Assembly (NCBI GenBank): GCA_900318405.1 | Contig: ONKP01000002.1 | Location: forward strand, 1-64,000 | Length of the DNA: 64,000 nucleotides | Direction: 5' to 3' | DNA from: an uncultured Eubacteriales bacterium | GTDB taxonomy: Bacteria; Bacillota; Clostridia; Lachnospirales; Lachnospiraceae | Part shown: positions 45,815 through 54,859 of the stretch, piece by piece | Numbering within the stretch: the first letter of the stretch is position 1 | How the letters are laid out: each line of letters opens with the position of its first letter | Translations under genes and position numbers: made by a program | Notes under the pieces: generated by a model | Databases searched by the model: none | What the model was told of the DNA's origin: nothing | The model's input: only the letters and a program-made list of their open reading frames with translations

Positions 45815-45882
45815 CAAGTCTCTGTTCAGACCTTTTCACAGAGACTTTCTACCTCTTGTCCGGTAGACATATTCAGTCTACC
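45815..45882. repeat. Two hairpins between permease and binding-protein genes
   Basis: AGTCTCTG pairs with CAGAGACT (8 bp, 45815-45844) and GGTAGAC with GTCTACC (7 bp, 45862-45882). They lie in the 222-base gap upstream of the binding-protein gene and may stabilise its separate mRNA. AT-rich sequence at 45895-45945 could hold a promoter, but none is convincing. Confidence 0.5.
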
Positions 45883-45981
45883 ATTTCGTGAACGGTTTGT
45901 AAATCATTTTTGAACAAAATTTGAACAATTTGTAAATGCCATGTTATTTCAGCATCAATGCCACTGTTTCGCAAGCTCTGT

Positions 45982-46962
45982 TCAGGCCTTTGCTGCAGCA
46001 CCTTTCTTCTTGACGATATCAATCATAACGGAGATGATCAGAACTGCACCGGTAATGATCTGCTGCCAGTTCGACTGGAGGCCGATATACGGAAGACCGG
46101 TCTTCAGAAGCATAATAACCATCGTACCAATGAAGGAACCGATGATAGATCCATAACCACCTGTTGCAGATACACCGCCGACAAATACACCGCCGATGGC
46201 ATCCATCTCAAGTCCTGCACCGGTACCGGGCTGTACGGTAGGTGTAACTGCCGCATAAGCAACAGATGAAAATCCTACCAGGAGACCGCATACTGCGTAA
46301 ACCATGACATGATAGAACTTAACGTTGATACCGGAAAGTGCGGTTGCCTCACGGTTAGATCCGATGGCAATCGTATAACGTCCGAATTTGGTGTGGTTCA
46401 GAACAAACTCCAGAACGAACATCAGAACCAGCATCAGGATAATACCGAACGGGAACTTGAAAGCCTGACGGCCGGTACCAAATGTCCACTTGAAAATGGA
46501 GTGGAACCATCCTCCTGCCTGAGATGTTGTCGGCCAGGGGGTTGCACTGCACATGGAACCGATACCTCTGGTGATCATACAGGTTGACAGCGTAGCGATG
46601 AAAGGTGCAAGTCCCATGACACCGATCAGAACACCGTTCAGAATACCGATGGCCAGTCCCAGCACCAGGCAGAGAACAATTGCTGCGCCCACCGGAAGTC
46701 CGTTATTACGAACCATCTGTCCGGCAACCAGTGCGTAGCAAACCATGCCGGTACCGATGGAGAGGTCAACACCTCCCGTGATCAGCGGGAAGGTAACGCC
46801 ATATGCCATCAGGATATCATAGTAAGAGAAGTCCAGCATACTCAGGAAAGAAGTATACTTACGGAACTCCTTACTGAAAATCAGATAGATCACGACCAGA
46901 ACGATCGCCACCAGTGCGGCAATGAAACGCTGGTCATTTAACAATGATTTCTTCTTCGTCAT
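45982..46962 (-). CDS. Monosaccharide ABC transporter permease 1
   Basis: A 326-residue RbsC/YjfF-type permease. Seen: eight to ten transmembrane segments and the family motif GVTFPLITGGVDLSIGTGM (residues about 52-70), later GGVSATGGYGSIIGSFIGT. The start at MTKKKSLL follows GGAGGAG. Overlaps the region around the ATPase stop. With the second, different permease at 48508 it probably forms a heterodimer. Confidence 0.93.
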   Translation of the reverse strand: MTKKKSLLNDQRFIAALVAIVLVVIYLIFSKEFRKYTSFLSMLDFSYYDILMAYGVTFPLITGGVDLSIGTGMVCYALVAGQMVRNNGLPVGAAIVLCLVLGLAIGILNGVLIGVMGLAPFIATLSTCMITRGIGSMCSATPWPTTSQAGGWFHSIFKWTFGTGRQAFKFPFGIILMLVLMFVLEFVLNHTKFGRYTIAIGSNREATALSGINVKFYHVMVYAVCGLLVGFSSVAYAAVTPTVQPGTGAGLEMDAIGGVFVGGVSATGGYGSIIGSFIGTMVIMLLKTGLPYIGLQSNWQQIITGAVLIISVMIDIVKKKGAAAKA

Positions 46963-46976
46963 GTCCAGTCTCCTCC

Positions 46977-48491
46977 TCATTTGATGTTCCGGGTAGCCTT
47001 ATCCATGATGCTTTCCTGTGTAGCCTCGGCAATATCCATTTCACCGGTCTTCTTGCCTTCGCACATGATCACGATACGGTCACTCATCCTGAGAATCTCT
47101 GTCATTTCAGAAGAAATCATGATGATCGATTTGCCTTCTGATGCCAGTTTGTTCATCAGTTTATAAATCTCGTTCTTCGCACCGACATCGATACCTCTGG
47201 TCGGCTCATCGAAAATGAGGATATCACTGTTCTTGACAAGCCACTTGGCGATAACGACCTTCTGCTGGTTACCACCCGACAGGTTCATGACCAGCTGATC
47301 CGGTCCCGGCGTCTTGGTAGCCAGTTCTTCAATATATTTCTCGGTGACTTTCTTCTCTGCAGCCTTGTCAATGAAGATTCCGTGAGAATAATCTTCAAGG
47401 CAGGCGAGTGTGGAGTTTTCGATGATCGACTTGCCGACAACCACACCGTAACGTCTTCTGTCCTCTGACAGGTAGCCGATACCGGCTTTTACGGCATCTA
47501 CCGGTGAGTTGATGGTCACCTCTTCCAGTTTGCCGGTCTGCTTGTTCATGATGGAGATCTTGCCGGACTGCTTCGGGTCAGCGCCAAAGATCGCACGTGC
47601 CGTCTCGGTACGGCCGGCACCCATCAGGCCGGAGAATCCGAGGATCTCGCCCTTGTGAAGCTCGAAGCTCACATCCTGCACCATACGTCCTGCATTCAGG
47701 TTTTCCACTTTCAGAACGACCGGAGCATCCGGTGGACACATGCTGTGTGTCTTCGGTTCCTCGTAAATGACACGGCCAACCATCATGTTGATGATATCTT
47801 CCTTCGTGCAGTCCTTTGTGATCAGCGTGCCTACATAGCCGCCGTCTCGCATGACCGTCACGCGGTCTGTGATGACCTTGATCTCATCCATACGGTGGGA
47901 GATATAAACGATACCCATGTTCTGTGCTCTGAGGTCTCTGATGATGGCAAACAGATCATCGATTTCCTTCTCTGTCAGAGCTGCCGAAGGCTCATCGAAG
48001 ATGATAACCTTTGCATTGTGTGAAATGGCCTTGGCGATCTCGCACATCTGCTGTTTTCCTACGGTGAGATCCTTCATTTTTGCCGTAGGATCGATCTCGA
48101 TCTTCAGCTTGTCAAACAGAGCCTTCGAATCCTCGATCATCTTCTTATCGTCGATGCGGATTCCCTTTACCGGCTCACGGCCGATAAAAATATTCTGCGC
48201 AACCGTGAGGTCGCCGACCATGTTCAGCTCCTGATGCACGATAACGATACCAGCATCCTGTGCCTCACGTGTGTTGTGGAACTCTACTTCTTTACCTTCA
48301 TAGGTGATCGTACCGGAATCCTTCTTATAAATACCGGTAAGAACCTTCATCAATGTCGATTTGCCGGCACCGTTCTCTCCCATCAGCGCGTGAACTTCGC
48401 CGCGTCTGACTTCAAAATCTACATGATCAAGCGCGTGAACGCCGGGAAAAGATTTGTCGATGCCTTTCATTGTAAGAATAACGTCGCCCAT
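46977..48491 (-). CDS. Monosaccharide ABC transporter ATP-binding protein (double domain)
   Basis: A 504-residue RbsA/MglA/YtfR-type ATPase with two nucleotide-binding halves. Seen: Walker A GENGAGKSTLMKVL, Walker B VIIFDEPSAALTEKE; second half with GLMGAGRTETARAI (degenerate Walker A as usual in the family), signature NLSGGNQQKVVIAKWL, and Walker B ILIFDEPTRGIDVGAK. AGGAG precedes ATG 48491. Sits between the two permease genes. Confidence 0.95.
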   Translation of the reverse strand: MGDVILTMKGIDKSFPGVHALDHVDFEVRRGEVHALMGENGAGKSTLMKVLTGIYKKDSGTITYEGKEVEFHNTREAQDAGIVIVHQELNMVGDLTVAQNIFIGREPVKGIRIDDKKMIEDSKALFDKLKIEIDPTAKMKDLTVGKQQMCEIAKAISHNAKVIIFDEPSAALTEKEIDDLFAIIRDLRAQNMGIVYISHRMDEIKVITDRVTVMRDGGYVGTLITKDCTKEDIINMMVGRVIYEEPKTHSMCPPDAPVVLKVENLNAGRMVQDVSFELHKGEILGFSGLMGAGRTETARAIFGADPKQSGKISIMNKQTGKLEEVTINSPVDAVKAGIGYLSEDRRRYGVVVGKSIIENSTLACLEDYSHGIFIDKAAEKKVTEKYIEELATKTPGPDQLVMNLSGGNQQKVVIAKWLVKNSDILIFDEPTRGIDVGAKNEIYKLMNKLASEGKSIIMISSEMTEILRMSDRIVIMCEGKKTGEMDIAEATQESIMDKATRNIK

Positions 48492-48507
48492 ACTTTTCTC
48501 CTTTCCC

Positions 48508-49488
48508 TTAATTCTTTCTGCGCCGTGCTGTTACATCGGCGTAAACGGCTACGATAACGATGATACCGGTAACGATCAGCTGAATATCCTTGCCGAAACC
48601 AAAAGCAAGAATACCTTCCTGCAGAAGGGAAATGATAAATACGCCGATAACCGTACCAAGGATAGAAGCAATACCACCGGTCATGGAAGTACCGCCCATG
48701 ACGCATCCGGCAATGGCCTCGTTGTTATACTGATCGCCGTATCCCGGCTGAACCGTTGTATATGTTGCAACAAAATATACGGCAGCGATACCTGCGCAGA
48801 TACCACAGATGACATAGGCGATCATCTTGTATTTTCTCGTATCTACACCGGAAAGCCTTACTGCTTCCTCATTGGAACCCAGGCAGAGGATATAACGTCC
48901 AGCTTTCGTATTGTACATGATGATGCCGCAGATCACAGCAGCTACTGTAAACACAACCAGTCCAACGGGAAATCCATCGTAGGAAACGATGCGTGTAAAC
49001 CATCCGTTCACCGGATCGCTTGACTGCGGGAACGACTGTGAATTCACGTGAGTGAATACTGCACCGATACCCTTGGCAATGTTCATCGAAGCCATCGAGA
49101 TGATGAACGGCGGTATGGACTGGTAAGCGATCATGTATCCGTTGAAGATACCGAAGGCCAGACCAACCAGAACGATGTAGAAGATGCACAGGCCCAGCGG
49201 CTGCTTATAGGAGTTGAAGCAGTAACCGCCGATCAGAGCACAGCAGAACATAACAGGTCCGATCGAGAAATCGATACCACCGGTGGCGATAGAAAAGGTA
49301 ACGCCGAGTGAAAGGAATCCCAAGAAGTATACATAGTTCAGTGTATTCATCAGATGATCCGCTCCTGCAGCCGCGAAGCCTTTGATCGCGACACAGAAGA
49401 CGATATACATCAGAATGAGAACACCGATCAGAATAATCCTGTTAAATCCTATCTTTTTGACAACTGGATTTTGCTTGAATTTTTCCAA
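48508..49488 (-). CDS. Monosaccharide ABC transporter permease 2
   Basis: A 326-residue RbsC/YtfT-type permease, only distantly like permease 1. Seen: GVTFSIATGGIDFSIGPVM and CVMGGTSMTGGIASILGTVIG. TTG start at 49488 with GGGAGGGAG just upstream; no nearby ATG fits. First gene of the operon, with promoter and operator at 49590-49638. Operon order is permease 2, ATPase, permease 1, binding protein. Confidence 0.92.
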   Translation of the reverse strand: MEKFKQNPVVKKIGFNRIILIGVLILMYIVFCVAIKGFAAAGADHLMNTLNYVYFLGFLSLGVTFSIATGGIDFSIGPVMFCCALIGGYCFNSYKQPLGLCIFYIVLVGLAFGIFNGYMIAYQSIPPFIISMASMNIAKGIGAVFTHVNSQSFPQSSDPVNGWFTRIVSYDGFPVGLVVFTVAAVICGIIMYNTKAGRYILCLGSNEEAVRLSGVDTRKYKMIAYVICGICAGIAAVYFVATYTTVQPGYGDQYNNEAIAGCVMGGTSMTGGIASILGTVIGVFIISLLQEGILAFGFGKDIQLIVTGIIVIVAVYADVTARRRKN

Positions 49489-49589
49489 TTTTCTCCCTCC
49501 CGATACTTTATCGTATTGATTTTTTCAACAGCTGAAAGGCTTCTGTTCAGCAGCTGTTTTTGTGAGATTTCACCAACAACCAGTAAGGT

Positions 49590-49599
49590 GAAACGTTTC
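49590..49599. promoter_or_regulatory. LacI-type operator at the transporter promoter
   Basis: GAAACGTTTC, a perfect 10-bp palindrome extended to (G)TGAAACGTTTCGC. It covers the expected transcription start of the transporter operon. Closely similar sites flank the promoter of the adjacent LacI-type gene. Confidence 0.8.
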
Positions 49600-49609
49600 G
49601 CTGAGAACA

Positions 49610-49638
49610 ATTATCTAATAATTGCCCGGCAATGTCAA
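49610..49638 (-). promoter_or_regulatory. Promoter of the monosaccharide transporter operon
   Basis: On the minus strand, TTGACA (49633-49638), 17 bases, GATAAT (49610-49615). A near-consensus promoter held down by the operator just downstream. Confidence 0.85.
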
Positions 49639-49742
49639 TGTGATTCTTGTCATTTTGCAACTTCAATTTGACTAAAAATGGTGATTCCGCTTTGTTGATT
49701 TTTGCCACTTGACGCCTCAATATCGCGTGGTTTTCTGTGGTT

Positions 49743-50777
49743 TTACACACTTTCGTGATGCTTCTCAGGGATTCCATCCTGCCACAGCGGCTGATCGGAA
49801 TTGCCTTCGATCAGCTCTGCATCGAACACGCGAACCTGTGCCGGCCCCTCGATCGATCCGTTGATCCTGCCGAGTACCATATCCACGGCTGCGTGCCCCA
49901 TCTCCCTCATCGGCTGTTTCATTACCGTGAGATTCGGGTTGATCACATGCGGAAGAATGAAGTCATCGAAACCGACGAGCGATACCTCTTCCGGTGATTT
50001 TATCCCCAGTTCATTCAGTGCCATGACCATGCCGATATTGAGATCGTAGTTGGTTGAAAAAACAGCCGTCGGTCTCTCCTTCAGCGCCATCAGTTCCTTC
50101 ATACCCGCATACCCGAACTCGACCGTGTGAACGCCCAGTCTGATGTATTCCGGGGGTACGGAAATTCCTGCCTTTTCCAGTGCCGCCAGATATCCCCGCT
50201 CGCGTTCAACGCCTGTGTACTCCTCAGATGAACCGATGATCGCGATTCTGCGATGTCCTTCTTTTATCAGCCTTGTGATGAGTTTCTCCGACGATTCCCG
50301 GTTATTCAGAAGAACACTGTCGAAATCACCTTCCAGCTTCCGGTCGATTGCCACCACCGGAATGCCTGCTTCCACTGCCGGAGCCATGGATGACGGATCC
50401 GTGCATACCGGAATGACGATGATACCGTCAACCTTCTTGCTCATCAGGAAGCGGACGTTCTGTGCTTCCGTCTCCAAATCCTGCGCCGAATCACAGATCA
50501 GCATGCCGTAATTCTCACGGCGGAGCTGATGTCCTATGTGGCTCAGCAATGTCCCGTTGAAGGTACTCGCGATATTGTAGACAATAACGCCGATCGTACG
50601 CGTCCTGTTTGTTACCAGTCCCCGGGCGATCTCGTTCACCTGATAGTGAAGCTTCTCAACAGCTGCGTCGATCTTCTCTCTGTTTCTGGGAAGAACATTG
50701 CCACCGTTCAGGTACTTCGATATCGTGGCAAGAGACAGGCCAGTCTCTCTGCTAATATCTTTGATCGTTGCCGCCAC
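49743..50777 (-). CDS. LacI-family regulator of the monosaccharide transporter
   Basis: A 344-residue LacI/GalR regulator. Seen: helix-turn-helix ATIKDISRETGLSLATISKYLNGG, hinge YQVNEIARGLVTNRTRTIGVIV, and a sugar-binding domain with IVIPVCTDPSSMAPAVEAGI, EVSLVGFDDFILPH. GTG start at 50777 with AGGAGG six bases upstream. Adjacent to the transporter; the shared AAACGTTTC sites suggest it controls the transporter and itself. Confidence 0.94.
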   Translation of the reverse strand: MAATIKDISRETGLSLATISKYLNGGNVLPRNREKIDAAVEKLHYQVNEIARGLVTNRTRTIGVIVYNIASTFNGTLLSHIGHQLRRENYGMLICDSAQDLETEAQNVRFLMSKKVDGIIVIPVCTDPSSMAPAVEAGIPVVAIDRKLEGDFDSVLLNNRESSEKLITRLIKEGHRRIAIIGSSEEYTGVERERGYLAALEKAGISVPPEYIRLGVHTVEFGYAGMKELMALKERPTAVFSTNYDLNIGMVMALNELGIKSPEEVSLVGFDDFILPHVINPNLTVMKQPMREMGHAAVDMVLGRINGSIEGPAQVRVFDAELIEGNSDQPLWQDGIPEKHHESV

Positions 50778-50928
50778 TTTGAACCTCCTGCCTTATCTCC
50801 CTCTGACCGGATCCGAAAAGCTTCTGCCTGCAGCCTTGTCTGTGCCCATGCAGTGCGCGCCTGTCACCCGGCTCTGCTGCAGCATTGAGTCTATCCTGAT
50901 CCCGTCATTTTGCGCACTGTGCTAATCG

Positions 50929-50941
50929 CAAAACGTTTCGC
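50929..50941. promoter_or_regulatory. LacI-type operator at the regulator's own promoter
   Basis: GCAAAACGTTTCGC near the expected transcription start of the regulator gene. Shares AAACGTTTCGC with the site at 49590. Confidence 0.75.
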
Positions 50942-50951
50942 TTTTGTAGAT

Positions 50952-50979
50952 ATTATAAGATTTCTCAGATGATTTGCAA
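50952..50979 (-). promoter_or_regulatory. Promoter of the second LacI-type regulator
   Basis: On the minus strand, TTGCAA (50974-50979), 16 bases, TATAAT (50952-50957), lying between two operator-like sites. Confidence 0.75.
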
Positions 50980-50989
50980 GCTTTGAATA

Positions 50990-51004
50990 GTAAAACGTTA
51001 CACT
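50990..51004. promoter_or_regulatory. Second operator-like site upstream of the regulator
   Basis: GTAAAACGTTACAC, palindromic around ACGT, just upstream of the -35. Weaker match than the other two. It may allow looping or cooperative autorepression. Confidence 0.55.
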
Positions 51005-51094
51005 TTGTGGGGATTGCATAATTCAGAAGCCGTCAATTTGGCTGATTTGTCTATTGGGTGTGCAGTCCGCCTCTGGCATGCGACGGACAGTGAA

Positions 51095-51120
51095 ACAGGC
51101 AGAGCTTTCGCTCTGCCTGT
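51095..51120 (-). terminator. Terminator of the acylphosphatase gene
   Basis: ACAGGCAGAGC-GAAA-GCTCTGCCTGT on the minus strand (11-bp stem with a GAAA loop), starting at the stop codon and followed by TTTCAC. Confidence 0.75.
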
Positions 51121-51428
51121 CAGTAGTAATCCCTTACACGGAAATAATATTCATGTTCTTCGAGCGGTATAAACGAGGAGCGGATGTGCCGAATCTCTAC
51201 CCAGGTGCCCTTCTGAATCGAGGCGATCATCCGGCGGATCATGTCCTGTGTTCCCTGCGCCTCCATTATGACAGAACCGTCATCCTCATTCTGCACCCAT
51301 CCTGTGATGCCATATTCCTCAGCGGCCTGTCTGGCACGCCATCGGAAACCAACGCCCTGGACTTCACCGGTAAAAACCAGCCGCATCCGGACCGTTTTGT
51401 CCGACGCTGATCTGTTCTCATCCTTCAC
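51120..51428 (-). CDS. acyP: Acylphosphatase
   Basis: A 102-residue small enzyme hydrolysing acyl phosphates. Seen: the first signature GEVQGVGFRWRARQAAE with the phosphate-binding Arg and the second GWVQNEDDGSVIMEAQG with the catalytic Asn. GTG start at 51428 with GGAG 10 bases upstream; the first 13 residues precede the fold, so MRLVF could be an alternative start. Monocistronic. Confidence 0.93.
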   Translation of the reverse strand: MKDENRSASDKTVRMRLVFTGEVQGVGFRWRARQAAEEYGITGWVQNEDDGSVIMEAQGTQDMIRRMIASIQKGTWVEIRHIRSSFIPLEEHEYYFRVRDYY

Positions 51429-51518
51429 TTCTTCATATCTCCGCTGTCTGCGATAAAAGCTGGTCCGAAAATCAGCCTGACATCAGCTTATTCAGCCGGC
51501 TGCTCCGCAATTCTCATC

Positions 51519-53477
51519 TCAGTCCCGTTTATCCTTTTTCTCTCTCTTATCACTTTTATCGCTTTTTTCGACCTTTTCGCTCTTATCGGTCTTTTCACTC
51601 TTATAATTCTTATCGCTCTTCTGTGTCTTGCCGGTCCGGGTATTTTTATCATCCTTTGTGGCTTTCACATCCTTGTCAGCCTTGCCTTTGTTTTTCTTCT
51701 TGCGGGATGTATTCTCAGGAAGCTGATACTTTTCCTGCCATGCATCGAATTCGCTGACAAACTCCGGTTCATGTCCCTGCTTGACGGCTGTCAGATATCC
51801 GTGCGTCTCAAACGAGGAGTTCTTCGTCTGGATGATGCAGACCGCAACGTTGGAGCAGTGATCCGATACACGCTCGCAGTTGGTGAGCCAGTCCGTGAGC
51901 GTAATGCCGAGTTCAGGCTGACATTCGCCTGTAGCCAGACGGTCAATATGGCGGTTCTTGATCTCTGTGATCAGGTCATCGATCACTTCCTCCAGAGGCT
52001 CAACCTCCCCGGCTTTCTTTTCATCATTATCATGAAAGCTCTGATAGGTGAGGTCCAGAATCTCCCGCAGAGACGAGGCAAGTACAGCCATCTCCGACCT
52101 GGCCTTCTTTGAAAACTTCAGGCCTCTGTCACGCATTTTTTTCGCCGAATTGGTGATATTGATCGCGTGATCACCGATTCTCTCGAAGTCTGTGATGCTG
52201 TGAAGCATTTCCGAAACGAGATCCGCATCCTCTTCTGTCAGATCGATACCGGACAGTTTGATCAGGAAGGTATCCAGCTGATCCTGCAGATAATCCAGCT
52301 CCTGCTCCTGTTTCTCGATCTTGTCTCCGAGCTCGTCATTGTAACCGCTCTCAAAGAAGGTAAGGCAGTCCGTAAACGATTCCCTCGCCAGCGATGCCAT
52401 CTCAACGGTCTTCTCGCGACACTGGCTCACAGCCAGTCCGGGAGATCGGAGAATTCTTTCATCGAGCAGTACCTTTTTCTTTTCTGTTTCCTGAGAATCA
52501 TCACCGGCCGGCAGGATCCGGTCAATAAGGTTTGCCAGCTTTTTGGAGAACGGAAGCAGGATAGCTACCGTACCGATATTGAAGATTGTATGGAAGATAG
52601 CAATCTGGAAGGAATTGATCGCCTCTGAAAATACCGGCATGCCGACAATGTAACGGCAGATCAGGTAAAGCGTAAGCCATACAATCGTACCGAAAACGTT
52701 CAGCAGCACGTGAAGCACAGGAACTCTCTTTGCCTTCTTGCTTACACCGATACCGGAAATGATCGCCGTAACACAGGTACCGATATTGGCACCCATGACA
52801 ATGGGAATTGCCATGCCGAAGCTGATCTGGCCTGTCTGGGAAAGCGCCTGGAGAACACCGATCGATGCCGCTGAAGACTGGATCACGCCGGTGAAGATCG
52901 TTCCGATCAGGACGCCCATGAAAGGATTATCAAAGGCTACAAGGATGTGCTGAAAGGCAGGCACATCCGCAATGGGTGCAACGGAGTTACTCATCATCGT
53001 CATGCCATACATCAGCACGGCAAAGCCGCAGAGAATCGTTCCCACGTCGCGTCTTTTCTGTACCTTGGACCCCATGACCATAAACACGCCGATCAGCGCG
53101 ACCACAGGAGAAAAATTCTCCGGTTTCAGCATGGAGATAAAAATATTGCTCGAGGAGATACTGTTCAGAGAGAGGATCCAGGACGTCAGCGTCGTTCCGA
53201 TATTGGAGCCCATGATGACAATGATCGTCTGGGAGAATTCCATGATACCGGAATTGACAAGGCCGACCAGCATAACCGTCAGCGCGGAAGAGGACTGGAT
53301 GACGATCGTGATGATCGCGCCCAAGGCGAGGCTCTTAAAAGGATTGGAAGTCAGCTTTCTCAGCACACCTTCCAGACGTCCGCCGGCCATTTTTTCCAGG
53401 TAGTTGGACATGACAGTCATGCCAAACAGAAAAAACGCCAGTCCGCCGATCAGCATAAGTAGATTATAAAGGCTCAT
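51519..53477 (-). CDS. Na/Pi cotransporter with PhoU domain
   Basis: A 652-residue NptA/YjbB-type protein. Seen: two repeated cores with the QSSSA motif (IVIQSSSALTVMLVGL and GVIQSSAASIGVLQALS), about eight membrane segments to residue 320, then a PhoU-like helical domain (RILRSPGLAVSQCREKTVEM, DLVSEMLHSITDFERIGDHAIN). The last 55 or so residues are Lys/Asp/Ser repeats (SDKNYKSEKTDKSEKVEK), an unusual charged tail. Likely moves phosphate with sodium; direction and coupling not visible. Confidence 0.92.
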   Translation of the reverse strand: MSLYNLLMLIGGLAFFLFGMTVMSNYLEKMAGGRLEGVLRKLTSNPFKSLALGAIITIVIQSSSALTVMLVGLVNSGIMEFSQTIIVIMGSNIGTTLTSWILSLNSISSSNIFISMLKPENFSPVVALIGVFMVMGSKVQKRRDVGTILCGFAVLMYGMTMMSNSVAPIADVPAFQHILVAFDNPFMGVLIGTIFTGVIQSSAASIGVLQALSQTGQISFGMAIPIVMGANIGTCVTAIISGIGVSKKAKRVPVLHVLLNVFGTIVWLTLYLICRYIVGMPVFSEAINSFQIAIFHTIFNIGTVAILLPFSKKLANLIDRILPAGDDSQETEKKKVLLDERILRSPGLAVSQCREKTVEMASLARESFTDCLTFFESGYNDELGDKIEKQEQELDYLQDQLDTFLIKLSGIDLTEEDADLVSEMLHSITDFERIGDHAINITNSAKKMRDRGLKFSKKARSEMAVLASSLREILDLTYQSFHDNDEKKAGEVEPLEEVIDDLITEIKNRHIDRLATGECQPELGITLTDWLTNCERVSDHCSNVAVCIIQTKNSSFETHGYLTAVKQGHEPEFVSEFDAWQEKYQLPENTSRKKKNKGKADKDVKATKDDKNTRTGKTQKSDKNYKSEKTDKSEKVEKSDKSDKREKKDKRD

Positions 53478-53550
53478 TCGTTCCCTCCACGGCCAAAAAC
53501 ATCATGCACGGCCGTGATCCGCCTGCACGCGGGATCTCTGCCGTCCTGAA

Positions 53551-53577
53551 ACGGAGGACGCGGTTTTCGCGTCCTCC
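53551..53577. terminator. Hairpin downstream of the 385-residue protein gene
   Basis: CGGAGGACGCG pairs perfectly with CGCGTCCTCCG (11 bp) around a 5-base loop. On the minus strand only TTTC follows, so it is a moderate terminator. Confidence 0.6.
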
Positions 53578-53701
53578 GACCATATCGTATTACCTGTTTT
53601 TGCCTTCCTGCTGCTCCTGTTTCTGCAGATATGCACACGCACAGGTATATTCCTTCGCCGATATATGCAGCATCAGTTATAAGCGCTGCATCCCCTCAGA
53701 T

Positions 53702-54859
53702 TTACTCCTGCGCGCCCTCAAGCTGCGCTTCCAGTGCGCGTTCCTGGAGTTCTGTCTGATGGATCGACGCATCCAGTTCATGGATCTTCATGCAGTTCTC
53801 GGACACTTCATCGCTGAAGGTGAGGAAACCTTTCGTCACAGCTTCCGGGAGAATGAATTTCTTCTCACCGACGCCGTCAAAGGATACCGTCAGATACCTG
53901 TCATTCTGCTCCGTCACGATACCCTCGCCGAACTTTTTGTGTACAGCCTTACTGCCCTTGAGAGAAGGCGCCGTCATTTCATCCCGGCTCTCCACCAGTT
54001 TCTTTTTCTTCGCCTTCAGGCCGCGGATCTCTTTTTTGATCCTGTCCTCTTCGTTCTTTTTCTGCTCGCTCTCGGCAGAAGCTGCGGTTTTCTTCCTGCG
54101 CTTCTTCCTGGTCGCTGCAGGCATTTCGTCATAGAGCTCATAATTCAGCGCGCAGTAAATAATATCAAACGCAAGAATATGGTTATCTCCGTCGATCTCT
54201 GTGACAGAGCTGTCATCCGAGCGGTCAGCTTCCTCCTGCAGTGCATCATCGACAGCCTCTGTGATCTCAGAATGCTGCTGAAGTTCCTCCACGATCTCAT
54301 TACACATGCGGTAATATCTGGTGAGATCGATGCTGTCATCCGTGATGATATCATCATCCACCCCGGTATACTGCATGAATGCCTTGACTTCGTTCTCTTT
54401 ATAAAGGAAGTTGTCTTCAGGATCGCTGAAGGTGAGGAACATCAGGGCAGAAGAGATTTCCTGATGATATTTCCACTTGTCTGACGCCACCATTTCGAGC
54501 AGGCTGTTCATATTCGTCACGAAGGCTTCTGCTCTTTTCTGTCTTGCGGCATAATCTGAATCATCGGAAGCCAGCAGCTTGCGGAATTCCCCGCGCACGG
54601 CCTCCTGAATGTCATGACTGTGTTTGCAGAGAAAAACAACGCCGTTGATCGGCTGATAAGATGATTCACTGATCAGGCTCTCATCGCCGCCCATGGCATT
54701 TTTGAACATTGCGCCGAAATTCTCGGCGTCCAGATCCCAGTACTTCTGAAATCTGCTTACGGCTGTCCATTTATAAATCTCATGATTCTCATCCGAATTA
54801 AAAGACTCAAATTTCTCGCTGTAATTTTCCAGTACTTTCTGGAGACGTTCGTTATCCAC
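53702..54859 (-). CDS. Uncharacterised 385-residue protein
   Basis: I do not recognise this protein. Residues 1-215 are mainly helical and acidic (ISSALMFLTFSDPEDNFLYK, QPINGVVFLCKHSHDIQEAV). A basic coiled coil follows at about 245-300 (RKKRRKKTAASAESEQKK), then at about 305-345 a small beta module KAVHKKFGEGIVTEQNDRY...VSFDGVGEKKF, which resembles the Tudor-like KxGxG module at the C-terminus of UvrD/PcrA and related proteins. A Gln/Glu coiled coil ends it. GTG start at 54859 with AGGAAA upstream. No signal or membrane segment. Possibly nucleic-acid or polymerase associated, by that module only. Confidence 0.75.
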   Translation of the reverse strand: MDNERLQKVLENYSEKFESFNSDENHEIYKWTAVSRFQKYWDLDAENFGAMFKNAMGGDESLISESSYQPINGVVFLCKHSHDIQEAVRGEFRKLLASDDSDYAARQKRAEAFVTNMNSLLEMVASDKWKYHQEISSALMFLTFSDPEDNFLYKENEVKAFMQYTGVDDDIITDDSIDLTRYYRMCNEIVEELQQHSEITEAVDDALQEEADRSDDSSVTEIDGDNHILAFDIIYCALNYELYDEMPAATRKKRRKKTAASAESEQKKNEEDRIKKEIRGLKAKKKKLVESRDEMTAPSLKGSKAVHKKFGEGIVTEQNDRYLTVSFDGVGEKKFILPEAVTKGFLTFSDEVSENCMKIHELDASIHQTELQERALEAQLEGAQE

